Program-made: the position numbers and the translations under genes
Part shown: piece by piece, positions 24,654 through 33,200 of the stretch
Numbering within the stretch: the stretch's first letter is position 1
Layout: each line of letters starts with the position of its first letter
The notes under the pieces: model-generated
Databases searched by the model: none
What the model was told of the DNA's origin: nothing
What the model saw: the letters and a program-made list of their open reading frames with translations, nothing else
Source: an uncultured Oscillospiraceae bacterium
GTDB lineage: Bacteria; Bacillota; Clostridia; Oscillospirales; Ruminococcaceae
Length of the DNA: 38,190 nucleotides
Assembly: GCA_934463345.1 (NCBI GenBank)
Contig: CAKSJL010000011.1
Location: forward strand, 1 to 38,190
Reading direction: 5' to 3'

Positions 24654-25517
24654 ATGAGTATGCTGAGTAAAATTAAAGGTGTTCTGAAAAGAATTGTAAA
24701 GGGAAATAATGTAAAAGTTCCAGTGTATATTCCTGTTATTTATGGTGAATCGCTCAAGGGCAGAAACGTTTTTATTACAGGCGGAAACGGTGGCATAGGC
24801 TATGCTATCGCTCTTGCTTGTCTCAGAAACGGCGCTGATGTGGTGATAGCCGGAAGAAATAAGGAAAAGCTAGAAAAGGCAAAATCTTCTTTAGCAAAAG
24901 AGCTTGACAGAAAGGATGCTTTTATTGGAACGCTTTCTGTGGATATGGCAAATGTCAGTGATTTTGAAGGAAAGGTTTCAGAGGCGGCAAAAATGTTTCC
25001 GTCCGGAAAGACAGATGCGCTTGTAAACTGTGCAGGTATTCAGGCGGGAGGTTCTTTTGGCAATACGGTTGAAAGTGGTTTTGATGATACAATTAATACA
25101 AATCTGAAAGGCACTTACTTTATGTCGGAAGTCTTTTCAAAATATATGATAAGCAATGAGATAAAGGGGAATATTCTCAATATCTCTTCTGTTTCAGGAA
25201 TAAGACCATCTGTTTCAGCTTATATGATATCCAAAAGAGGGATAAATGGTCTTACTGAGGGAATGGCTAAACGTCTGATAAAAAGTGACATTGTTGTAAA
25301 TGGAATAGCGCCGGGACCGACTGCAACTGCAATGCTCAACCTTGATGGTGAAAATCTTGAATATGAAAAAGCTCCTGCGCACAGATATTCTTCGCCGGTT
25401 GAAGTAGCAAATCTTGCAGTTTTCCTGATAAGTGATTTTGGAAGAATGATTGTTGGCGAGACGATCTGCCTTTCAGGCGGATGCGGAAATCTGACGTATG
25501 ACGATATAGGATATTAA
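24654..25517 (+). CDS. Short-chain dehydrogenase/reductase with basic N-terminal helix
   Basis: Classical SDR of 287 residues. NAD(P)-binding TGGNGGIG at 42-49, NCAG at 125-128, catalytic Ser178/179 region and the YxxxK pair Tyr190/Lys194 (YMISK). The C-terminal PGPTATAM and ETICLSGGCGN match the family. An additional 35 residues precede the Rossmann fold, with a Lys-rich amphipathic helix (LSKIKGVLKRIVKG). It starts 4 bp after the ThDP gene with no clear ribosome binding site, so translation probably depends on re-initiation. It should act on the product or precursor made by its neighbour; the substrate is unknown. Confidence 0.88.
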   Translation: MSMLSKIKGVLKRIVKGNNVKVPVYIPVIYGESLKGRNVFITGGNGGIGYAIALACLRNGADVVIAGRNKEKLEKAKSSLAKELDRKDAFIGTLSVDMANVSDFEGKVSEAAKMFPSGKTDALVNCAGIQAGGSFGNTVESGFDDTINTNLKGTYFMSEVFSKYMISNEIKGNILNISSVSGIRPSVSAYMISKRGINGLTEGMAKRLIKSDIVVNGIAPGPTATAMLNLDGENLEYEKAPAHRYSSPVEVANLAVFLISDFGRMIVGETICLSGGCGNLTYDDIGY

Positions 25518-25532
25518 TGTAATTTAAATATT

Positions 25533-25566
25533 GGATGTTCTTTTTTGCAAAGCATCCCATCTTTTT
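25533..25566 (+). terminator. Possible first terminator of the glycan operon
   Basis: A short GGATG/CATCC hairpin with a T-rich loop is followed by CATCTTTTT. The stem is only 5 bp, so it is weaker than the next one. Confidence 0.4.
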
Positions 25567-25580
25567 AGCTTAAAAACCAA

Positions 25581-25623
25581 CAGCCCTTATAAACTAAGAA
25601 AGTTTATAAGGGCTGTATTTTAA
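25581..25623. terminator. Strong bidirectional terminator, glycan operon and GLUG gene
   Basis: Perfect 15-bp stem (CAGCCCTTATAAACT with AGTTTATAAGGGCTG, 25581-25595 and 25601-25615) and an AAGAA loop. TATTTTAAT follows on the plus strand; TTGGTTTTTAA follows on the minus strand. Confidence 0.9.
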
Positions 25624-25635
25624 TACTTGTTATTC

Positions 25636-28269
25636 TCAGCTGAACTTTAATGTTTCCTGATTATAAACATAAATCGCCTTTACAAGGTTTTTCAGATTTT
25701 CATCAGCGTTTTCGTCCTCGAGGACAGATTTTGCATAGCTTAAAACGCTGCTGTTTGTTATGAACGTTTTTCCGTTGCATCCCATTTCATGAGGACTTTG
25801 TAACTGATTGATATTGTTGCTGATTTCAATATATTTAATGTCATCAAGACCAGTGCCAATGAGGGGTGCAATGCTGGTTTGTTCACCGTCAACCGTAAAT
25901 TTAACATTATTCGTGGAAATCTTGAAATAATGCCTTAAAGTAATTTCGGAATTTAGAAGCAGGGTTGAACCTATATATTTTACATTTGACGGGAGATTGC
26001 TGTTGCTGAGAGTCATGCCATAATTTTCAAGGTCAGCGGCTGTAATACCGTCTATATCTGCAACAGTTCCTCCATCGGTAAAGTACTGCTTTGCAGCTTC
26101 GCCGTAGTTTTGAGCCGCCTTGACAAGATTTGCGTATTCAGGCTTTGTATCTGCCAGCTTGTTAAGATATTCATTGACGGTGAATGTCACTTCATCAAGT
26201 GAATCGTTGCCATTTGCAGCAATTTTAAGTGTGATATTTTTATCCATTTCCTTTGCTGCAATCTTAGGATTATCTCCGCTAATGGTGAATCGGTAAACAT
26301 CGCCGTCACGGGTTGCTAAAATACTTGTGTTAGGAATGTCAGTACTGATATTTTTGTCTTCTATTTTGTAGTTTAAGCTGAAATTGTCAAGTCCGTATTT
26401 TTCATCAGCATCATCGGATACTTTAACATATGCTGAAATAATAAAGTTGTCTGTAATAGTTAGGCTTACGCCGGAAATGATGGCGTTGTTTGCGAATCTG
26501 GTTTCGTCCTCATTTGCAAGAACCTTTTGATGACTTGAGTTTAAAACGGGATAATCATCTTTTCCTATAGTCTGTCTCCAGATGCTTCCGTCCTCGCCCT
26601 TTGACAGGAGATATGCAATCTCTCCGCTTTTGAATTTTTCAAGGTCAGTGTCTGTGCCGTAGCAATTGGCAAGTGTTGCATTCTGGTTTCCGCAGATTGA
26701 TCCACTGGTATATTTATATCCACCTTCTATTTTTGCATTGCTATAGCAGTTTATGATGCGTCCATTGCCCAAATTGGCTGCTGAAATACCTCCTACATAA
26801 CCACCGCTGGTATTCGTAGAATTAACAATACCCGTACTGTAGCAATTTTTAATAGTGCCATAGTTGCTTGCACCGCAGAAAGCGCCAACATAACTCTTTC
26901 CCTTAAAGTAGGAATTAATAATACCAATATTCTGAATACATGCATCAAACTGTAAGTTTGTGAATAATCCGACATTGCCGCCGCTGACGCAATACAAACC
27001 GCTTATAGTGTGTCCCTGTCCGTCAAATGTACCACGATAAGTCTGGCTGATCGGCGTCCATGACACAAAGTCGCTGGTGGCTGAGTTCAGACTTCCGTTA
27101 ACAATAACATCTTCATTTATTGTAATATCTTTGGTCAGGACAGCTTTTGCATATTGAAAACTGCCGTTGTCATTGTTGATTTTGTCTGCGAACCAGTAAA
27201 GTTCTCCGACAGTTCCAATCTGGTATACACCATCTACAGAAGTGATTGCCGTCTTTTCGACTGTTCCGCATGTAGTGCATTTTTTACTACCGTCTTTAAA
27301 TGATTCTGTAAATTTATGTACTGACTCCTCTAAACTATTAGTATAAGAAGTACCGTTGCAGCTCTTGTAAACTGGAAAGCTCTTCAAAACCGGATAATCG
27401 TTGTTGCCTAGATACTGTCCCCATGTATATGAACCACATTCTTCGGGAAACTTGAAATTTTCTGAAAGAAGATATGCTACTTCACCGCTTTTAAATGCGT
27501 CCTTGTTCTTTGTTTCAACGTTTTCACCGCTACCATAGGCAATTGGATTCTGAGTACTGTAGCAATTGAAAATAGTACCATTATTATATCCGCATATTCC
27601 ACCAGCTGATTTTTCACCGCTTACTTTTGCAGTACTCCAGCAGTTTAAGATTCTTCCAGAACCTGAGACATGTCTGTTACTTGCAGCGATACCGCCAGGA
27701 TAAGTAGCAGTACTCGAAGGGTTTGTTGATATAATTATTCCTGTGCTATAGCAGTTTATAATAGTACCCTGATTAGATGAACCGCAGAAAGCTCCAGCAC
27801 CGGAAGTGCTTTTGAAGTAGGAATCAATAATGCCAAGATTCTTGATATATGCGCCATTTTCGAGATTATTAAATAAACTAACAGTGTTGTCGCTATCGCA
27901 GTATAATCCGCTGATGGTGTGACCCTGACCGTCAAATGTTCCGTAATAACCTTCGGTAATTGGTGTCCATTGTTTCAGAGAGCTTGTGTCACTCACAAGT
28001 TCTCCGTTTTCCAGAACCTTCTTGTTTACAACGATGTCATTTGTGAGGACAGCGTTGGCACTGTTTTGACTTTTGGCAATGTCAACAAATTCAAATAATT
28101 CGTCCGAATTGGAAATCTGATATGTACCATTTCCATCCGTAGATAATGCACTCACAGTCCCTCCCCATTCAGTATTCCAGAGCTTTGCACCCGGAAAAGC
28201 CAGCAGAGCCGCTGCAAACAGGGCAATTGCTGTCACAATTATGGCTGATTTTCTTTTAAGTTTCGTCAT
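25636..28269 (-). CDS. Secreted GLUG-repeat protein
   Basis: Exported protein of 877 residues. Signal peptide 1-26 or so (KRKSAIIVTAIALFAAALLAF). Two repeated blocks, about 48-300 and 345-600, each begin with YQISNSDELFEF or YQIGTVGELYWF, then GTFDGQGHTISGLYC and GLUG-type turns (NLGIIDSYFKS, GTIINCYSTG, AGGICGYNNGTI). The C-terminal part (about 690-877) is a different domain with YIGSTLLLNSEITLRHYFKI and YAKSVLEDENADENLKNLV. There is no sorting motif, membrane anchor or dockerin, so it may be released or held non-covalently. The ATG follows AAAGGAGG at 8 nt. A truncated paralogue with the same C-terminal domain lies at 15346-16049. GLUG function is poorly known. Confidence 0.85.
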   Translation of the reverse strand: MTKLKRKSAIIVTAIALFAAALLAFPGAKLWNTEWGGTVSALSTDGNGTYQISNSDELFEFVDIAKSQNSANAVLTNDIVVNKKVLENGELVSDTSSLKQWTPITEGYYGTFDGQGHTISGLYCDSDNTVSLFNNLENGAYIKNLGIIDSYFKSTSGAGAFCGSSNQGTIINCYSTGIIISTNPSSTATYPGGIAASNRHVSGSGRILNCWSTAKVSGEKSAGGICGYNNGTIFNCYSTQNPIAYGSGENVETKNKDAFKSGEVAYLLSENFKFPEECGSYTWGQYLGNNDYPVLKSFPVYKSCNGTSYTNSLEESVHKFTESFKDGSKKCTTCGTVEKTAITSVDGVYQIGTVGELYWFADKINNDNGSFQYAKAVLTKDITINEDVIVNGSLNSATSDFVSWTPISQTYRGTFDGQGHTISGLYCVSGGNVGLFTNLQFDACIQNIGIINSYFKGKSYVGAFCGASNYGTIKNCYSTGIVNSTNTSGGYVGGISAANLGNGRIINCYSNAKIEGGYKYTSGSICGNQNATLANCYGTDTDLEKFKSGEIAYLLSKGEDGSIWRQTIGKDDYPVLNSSHQKVLANEDETRFANNAIISGVSLTITDNFIISAYVKVSDDADEKYGLDNFSLNYKIEDKNISTDIPNTSILATRDGDVYRFTISGDNPKIAAKEMDKNITLKIAANGNDSLDEVTFTVNEYLNKLADTKPEYANLVKAAQNYGEAAKQYFTDGGTVADIDGITAADLENYGMTLSNSNLPSNVKYIGSTLLLNSEITLRHYFKISTNNVKFTVDGEQTSIAPLIGTGLDDIKYIEISNNINQLQSPHEMGCNGKTFITNSSVLSYAKSVLEDENADENLKNLVKAIYVYNQETLKFS

Positions 28270-28309
28270 AATATTTCCTCCTTTAAAATTATTATAATTC
28301 GGTAATTGT

Positions 28310-28339
28310 ATTATAACATATTTAACGCCTAAATGTCAA
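28310..28339 (-). promoter_or_regulatory. Predicted promoter of the GLUG-protein gene
   Basis: On the minus strand, TTGACA (28339-28334), 18-nt spacer, TATAAT (28315-28310). Both hexamers are perfect, and the ATG is 40 bp downstream. Confidence 0.8.
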
Positions 28340-28406
28340 ATAAATAAAAAATTATTTTTTAAAAGTCATGACTTTTTGCTGCTATTTGCAATTTGCTGTG
28401 TATCTA

Positions 28407-28454
28407 TCATGAAATATCTTTTAAATAAGTGATATTTTCATGAAATATTCACAA
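28407..28454 (+). promoter_or_regulatory. Inverted/direct repeat upstream of the fucO promoter, possible operator
   Basis: TCATGAAATATC (28407-28418) is inverted at 28431-28443 (GATATTTTCATGA) and repeated directly in TTCATGAAATATTCACAA (28437-28454), ending 8 bp upstream of the -35 hexamer. The 10-mer ATATTCACAA also occurs at 29798-29807. This resembles a regulator binding region; the identity of the regulator is unknown. Confidence 0.4.
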
Positions 28455-28461
28455 TAAACTC

Positions 28462-28490
28462 TTGAAAAAAATATAAAAGTCTGTTATAAT
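28462..28490 (+). promoter_or_regulatory. Predicted promoter of fucO
   Basis: TTGAAA (28462-28467), 17-nt spacer, TATAAT (28485-28490), 62 bp before the start codon. Confidence 0.8.
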
Positions 28491-28551
28491 TATAATATGA
28501 AATATTTAAGACTGTATGAAAATACAGTTAAAAAAAAGGAGAATGATTATT

Positions 28552-29700
28552 ATGGCAGATCGTATAGTACTTAATGCAATTTCGTACCATGGAAGCGGCG
28601 CAATTGAAAATATTGTTCCGGAGCTTACTTCCAGAGGCTACAGGAAAGCCCTTGTATGCACAGATGCTGATCTTATTAAATTTGCTGTGTCTGGAAAAGT
28701 GACAAGTCTGCTTGATAAAGCAGGTTTTGAATACGAGATTTTCTCTGATATAAAGGCAAATCCGACTATTGAAAATGTACAGAGCGGCGTTAAAGCTTTC
28801 CAGAACTCCGGCGCTGACTGTATCGTTGCAATAGGCGGCGGCTCGGTTATGGATACCGCAAAGGCTATCGGCATTATTATCAATAATCCTGAATTTGCGG
28901 ATGTCCGTTCGCTGGAAGGCGTTGCTCCGACGAAAAAACACGCTGTTTTTACAATTGCTGTTGCAACTACAGCTGGCACAGCTGCGGAGGTTACCATTAA
29001 TTATGTAATCACTGATGTTGAGAAAAAGAGAAAGTTTGTCTGCGTAGATACAAATGATATTCCTGAGGTTGCAGTTGTTGACCCTGATATGATGTCATCA
29101 ATGCCAAAGGGACTTACGGCGGCAACAGGTATGGACGCTCTTACTCATGCGATTGAGGGATATATAACAAAGGGTGCGTGTGCCATTTCTGATATGTTCC
29201 ACCTTGAAGCTATCCGTCTCATTTCGTCAAGTCTGCGTGATGCTGTAAATAATGAACCGTCCGGTCGTGAGGGAATGGCTCTGGGGCAGTATATTGCCGG
29301 TATGGGATTTTCAAATGTAGGACTTGGCATAGTTCATTCAATGGCTCATGGACTCTCGGCTCTTTATGATACACCTCATGGGGTTGCATGCGCTATAATT
29401 CTTCCGACGGGTCTTGAGTATAATAAGTCAGTTGCCGGAAAGCGTTATCGTGCAATTGGCAAGGCAATGGGCGTTGAGGGAATAGACGCAATGTCAGATG
29501 ATGAGGCTGCTGATGCAACTGTTGCAGCTGTAAAGAAACTTAGCCTTGATGTGGGAATTCCAGCTGACTTAAAAGAATTCCTGAAGGATGAGGATGTACA
29601 GTTCCTTGCGGAAAGTGCGTATGCCGACGCCTGCCGTCCTGGAAATCCTCGTGAAACAAACGTTGAAGAAATTGCAGAGCTGTACAGAAGCCTTATGTGA
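28552..29700 (+). CDS. fucO: Lactaldehyde reductase (iron-dependent alcohol dehydrogenase)
   Basis: Reduces L-lactaldehyde to 1,2-propanediol with NADH, the last step of anaerobic fucose and rhamnose fermentation. The product of 382 residues is like E. coli FucO in length and in long stretches: NPEFADVRSLEGVAPT, TTAGTAAEVTINYVITD, VALGQYIAGMGFSNVGLG-type and GNPRE. Iron ligands fall at Asp195, His199, His262 and His276, one less than the E. coli numbers. The NAD motif is GGGSVMD (95-101). I chose ATG 28552 (MADRIV) with AAGGAG about 10 nt upstream; earlier in-frame ATGs (28516, 28543) precede or crowd the site. Other fucose genes are absent from the window. Confidence 0.9.
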   Translation: MADRIVLNAISYHGSGAIENIVPELTSRGYRKALVCTDADLIKFAVSGKVTSLLDKAGFEYEIFSDIKANPTIENVQSGVKAFQNSGADCIVAIGGGSVMDTAKAIGIIINNPEFADVRSLEGVAPTKKHAVFTIAVATTAGTAAEVTINYVITDVEKKRKFVCVDTNDIPEVAVVDPDMMSSMPKGLTAATGMDALTHAIEGYITKGACAISDMFHLEAIRLISSSLRDAVNNEPSGREGMALGQYIAGMGFSNVGLGIVHSMAHGLSALYDTPHGVACAIILPTGLEYNKSVAGKRYRAIGKAMGVEGIDAMSDDEAADATVAAVKKLSLDVGIPADLKEFLKDEDVQFLAESAYADACRPGNPRETNVEEIAELYRSLM

Positions 29701-29734
29701 TTTGTCGTTTTTCTTCTTAATTATATAATGTATG

Positions 29735-29775
29735 ATCCGGAATCCTTTTTACTGGGGTTCCGGATATTTTTATTG
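29735..29775 (+). terminator. Terminator of fucO
   Basis: An ATCCGGAAtCC stem (29735-29745) pairs with GGttCCGGAT ending at 29765, with a T-rich loop, followed by ATTTTTATT. The stem is nearly the one used after the NYN gene at 19059. Confidence 0.8.
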
Positions 29776-29782
29776 TTTTAAT

Positions 29783-29807
29783 TTGTGAATTTAGTGAATA
29801 TTCACAA
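29783..29807 (+). repeat. Palindrome with TTGTGAAT/ATTCACAA arms
   Basis: TTGTGAAT (29783-29790) is inverted as ATTCACAA (29800-29807), and a perfect inner palindrome GTGAATATTCAC (29794-29805) overlaps it. It lies just after the fucO terminator and 90 bp upstream of the Nif11 promoter. It resembles Rex-type sites (TTGTGAA-N4-TTCACAA), but the spacing differs. Confidence 0.4.
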
Positions 29808-29897
29808 ATGCCAACAGAATATTATTATAAAATCTATGAGATTTTTGTGAAATGTGATGAAAATATGTATATATAATAAGAATAAACAATAAATTTA

Positions 29898-29927
29898 TTG
29901 ACAAAGCGGTGTATTTTGTGTTAAACT
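29898..29927 (+). promoter_or_regulatory. Predicted promoter of the Nif11/giant-protein unit
   Basis: TTGACA (29898-29903), 18-nt spacer, TAAACT (29922-29927). The -35 is perfect. Transcription would begin near 29934-29936. Confidence 0.7.
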
Positions 29928-29935
29928 ATTTTATA

Positions 29936-29949
29936 ACAACTATAGTTGT
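29936..29949 (+). promoter_or_regulatory. Perfect 14-bp palindrome at predicted transcription start
   Basis: ACAACTATAGTTGT is its own inverse complement and lies at about +1 to +15 of the predicted promoter, the usual position for a repressor operator. The protein that might bind is unknown. Confidence 0.5.
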
Positions 29950-29982
29950 AAATCATGAATTTTTATGAAGGGAGATGAAGTT

Positions 29983-30264
29983 ATGTCAGGAATTAATGAG
30001 CTTAAAAGCAAAATGGCAAGCGATCAGGATTTTCTGAATATGCTTGTAAATGCAGGAGATCTGGCTTATGAGAAGGCAAAAGAAGCCGGATTTGAGGTCT
30101 CAAAGGAAGAATGGAACACACTTTGCGACCAAATAAGCGGTGACAGCGACGGTGAATTATCTTTGGATGACCTTGATAATGTTGCCGGCGGAGTCGGTGC
30201 ATTTGAGGGAATACCAAGAGTACCGATCAACAAGATCGATGATGTACTAAGAGGAAAAATCTAA
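29983..30264 (+). CDS. Nif11-like leader peptide precursor (putative RiPP or exported peptide)
   Basis: Product of 93 residues. The first 68 match the Nif11-like leader: MSGINELKSKMASDQDFLNM, then AYEKAKEAGFEVSKEEWNTL, and an acidic GELSLDDLDNVAGG ending in the double-glycine cleavage site (Gly69-Gly70). The remaining 23 residues (71-93), including PRVPINKIDDVLRGKI, would be the mature peptide. It has no Cys, Ser or Thr, so lanthionine and thiazole chemistry cannot apply to it; the only Cys (48) is in the leader. I chose ATG 29983 because GGGAG lies 8 nt before it; the ATG at 29965 has none. The next gene starts 19 bp downstream in the same direction, so they are probably co-transcribed. No modification enzyme or C39 transporter is in the window. 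Confidence 0.85.
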   Translation: MSGINELKSKMASDQDFLNMLVNAGDLAYEKAKEAGFEVSKEEWNTLCDQISGDSDGELSLDDLDNVAGGVGAFEGIPRVPINKIDDVLRGKI

Positions 30265-30283
30265 ATTGAAAAGGAGTGACATA

Positions 30284-33200
30284 ATGATTAAAAATGTCAG
30301 AAATGTGTGTCTCAGAGCAGTCAGCGCAGTGTTGTCGCTGGCATGTACTGTGACAGCAATTCCGATGCAGGCTTATGCCGATGAGATTATTCCCGATAAT
30401 GTGTATATTCAGGAAATTGAGATGACTGAGGATATTCTTTCGTCTGATGTCTTTTATCTTACAGCCCCGAATGCACGTCTTTTAGAGGGAGCAAATGAGA
30501 GATATTATCTCAGAATAGGCAGAGGCGGCGACTCTTCATCTGCTGCAAGCGTGAATGTAAAGATTGCTGACCTCACTGCGAAATACGGCGATGATTATGA
30601 AATCTATCTTCTTGACAGCGATGTAAAGACTGAGAATCCGGAGGATAATCAGTCGCTTCTGGAGATGATGGAGGGTGAAGATTATACTGTAACGCCTATA
30701 GTTGAGGAAGATGAATTCAATGAAATGGCGGAAAGTGACGATGAGCTGAAACAGAGTGCACAGGAGGCTGTCAATGAATCCATAAAGTTTATTGAGGATG
30801 CTGCGGCGCTTACTCCTGCTGAACCGGCTGACGGTTCAGAAAATGTAAGCACAGATCCGCTTCAGGAGGCTCGTGCAAGATACACAGGTATTGAGGGTGA
30901 ACCGCAGAATGTAACTGCATCACAGGATACCTTTATGCAGATCCAGGAAATTGCCGATGTTCTGACTACAGCGGTGGTAGGAGCTAATCTCAAGGTGGAT
31001 TTTGCTGAGGGAGAGGACTCAAAATATATTGTTATTGATGTTGATAACAATTTAAAGAGCGACGGAGACAGATATTTTTATCTAATGCTTTCTGATCCTG
31101 AGGGTACAACGACAATTAGTTCAGCGTCAAGTTGTGCAATGACAATCGTTGATGACGAGGAACAGGAACCGTCCGAAGTAAGCTTTGGCGAATGCACATT
31201 CAACGAAGAGGGCGATACGCTTTCAGTTGAGATCAAGAGAAAAGGTGCGCTGAATTCGCTCGCAGATGTTCAGCTGATAACTGAGGGTATAACAGCTCAG
31301 GCAGGCAGAGATTTTTCTGTAGTTGATATGTCCGTCGCATTTCCGATGGGTATTGATACAAGAACGATTGATATTCCTGTATGCAGCGATTATCTGACTG
31401 ATGATGCGGAATTCAGCCTGAAACTCACCAATAATCAGGGAGCAAATGTTGTTACAGCTGAAAAGACTATTGTTATTTCAGGTGCAAATAACTTTGAAGT
31501 ACCGCAGCTTTCTGATCTGGATGAGGGTGAATTCTCCAGCACACTGCCTGAATCGCCGGAATACATGGCGGCAAAAAACAAGAGAACTCTTGGAACGATT
31601 GAAACCGCAGGCGGAATAAACCTTACCAACAGAAGCGGTGGAAGTGCTGATAATCATTTTACCGGATATAACGGAATGTATGGAAACAGCTACAAGCTCA
31701 GATGGCAGGGCGGAAACGGCTGGAAGAGATTCTGGCATAACTACAAGGGTTCTGTCGGAGCAGAGTGGAGAATGAGTGCCTACAGCGGATTTGAGTATGC
31801 CGGAGCGCAGGTCAACTGGTCAAAGAGCAACACCTGTGCAAGCATCAGCGCCGGATTCGAGGGACAGTGGGGATATGAAAATTCATCTGCCCGAGAATTA
31901 AAGCATGGTGCTGCGTATTCAAGCAATAATTCTCTGAACAATACAACAACGAATCTTTTCAGTAACATTACAGATCCTATTTATATAAATATTGTAAACA
32001 GAGGAAACTGTGACAACTGTAACGATTTGTGGATAAATTCAATCAAGCCTATCAAACGTCCTTTTATCGTTGAGCTGAGCGAAGCTGATAAGCTTAAATT
32101 CCTCCAGGAAGACGGTTCAATGAAGGTGGACGATGGTACAGCAACTTACCTTGCTGTTGATGGTGCGGAAAATAACGATAAAACACAGTCCGTTATTTAC
32201 TATGCTGATGAAACCGTTACATTCAAGCAGGTTGTCGGCAAAAATGTTTCAACTCCATACACATATCTTAAGCAACTGAAATCAACTGACGGATTCATGT
32301 TTGCTACTTTCGGTAACAACGGAAGCTCAACATACAGCAAGAATCTTTCAACACAGTTTATTAATGATAACAGCGCATACAATAATACTAAGCTTATAAA
32401 GTTTTATGACAATACATACATGAGAAACAGCAATCCGAACAGCGGATGTGAATACGGAAAGTATGGTTCGATCAAGCTGAAGCCGACTTTTGACTATAAG
32501 AATGCAGAAGTCAGAGTAATTGTTCCGTCAGACAATTTTGGTTATCTTAATATAAGCGGAACAGATAAGAAAATTTCTTCTTCGACTTCGTATACTTATC
32601 ATCTTGGCGATACACTTCAGCTTTCCACAAAAATGTATGACCAGTATTCCAAGATATATGAACCGGTAGGTTTTGAAGTTAAGTATAAAACTAATAAGTC
32701 CGATTCAAACTGGAAGGAAATAAAAAAGGTTACATATCAGAACGGAAAAGCATATCTTGATTCAAACCGCCGTCTTGCAAACGGTTACTATGAAGTTACT
32801 CCTCTTTTCCAGACAAAGGGTAATCTGGTTACTGTAAGAATTGCTGAAAGTGATCTGGGTAATTTTGATACGTCATATGGTCTTTTTGCAACAAACATGG
32901 TAAGCAGCAAGACAATCAACTACAAAAAGTATAAGGAATATGTTGTTTACAGTGATGTTAAGAGCAAAAACATTTATTCCCTTGCTGTAAAGTCAAAGAA
33001 TAAGAATGTTTATCCTGTATGGAAATCTGTTTCTGAAAAGGATAAATACAGCGGAGAAGTTTTCTACTTTGAGGCACAGGACAGTAAGGATAAAAATGTA
33101 ATTGAACTTTCTGTTGAAAAATATACTGATTCGCATGATTATTATCACACATTGAGCGGAAAGGTATTGTCACGAGTTTACAACATGCAGACAGACGGTC

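Noticed and set aside
29983..30264. Lanthipeptide or thiopeptide precursor
   Set aside because: The predicted core has no Cys, Ser or Thr, and no LanM, YcaO or radical SAM gene is in the window.
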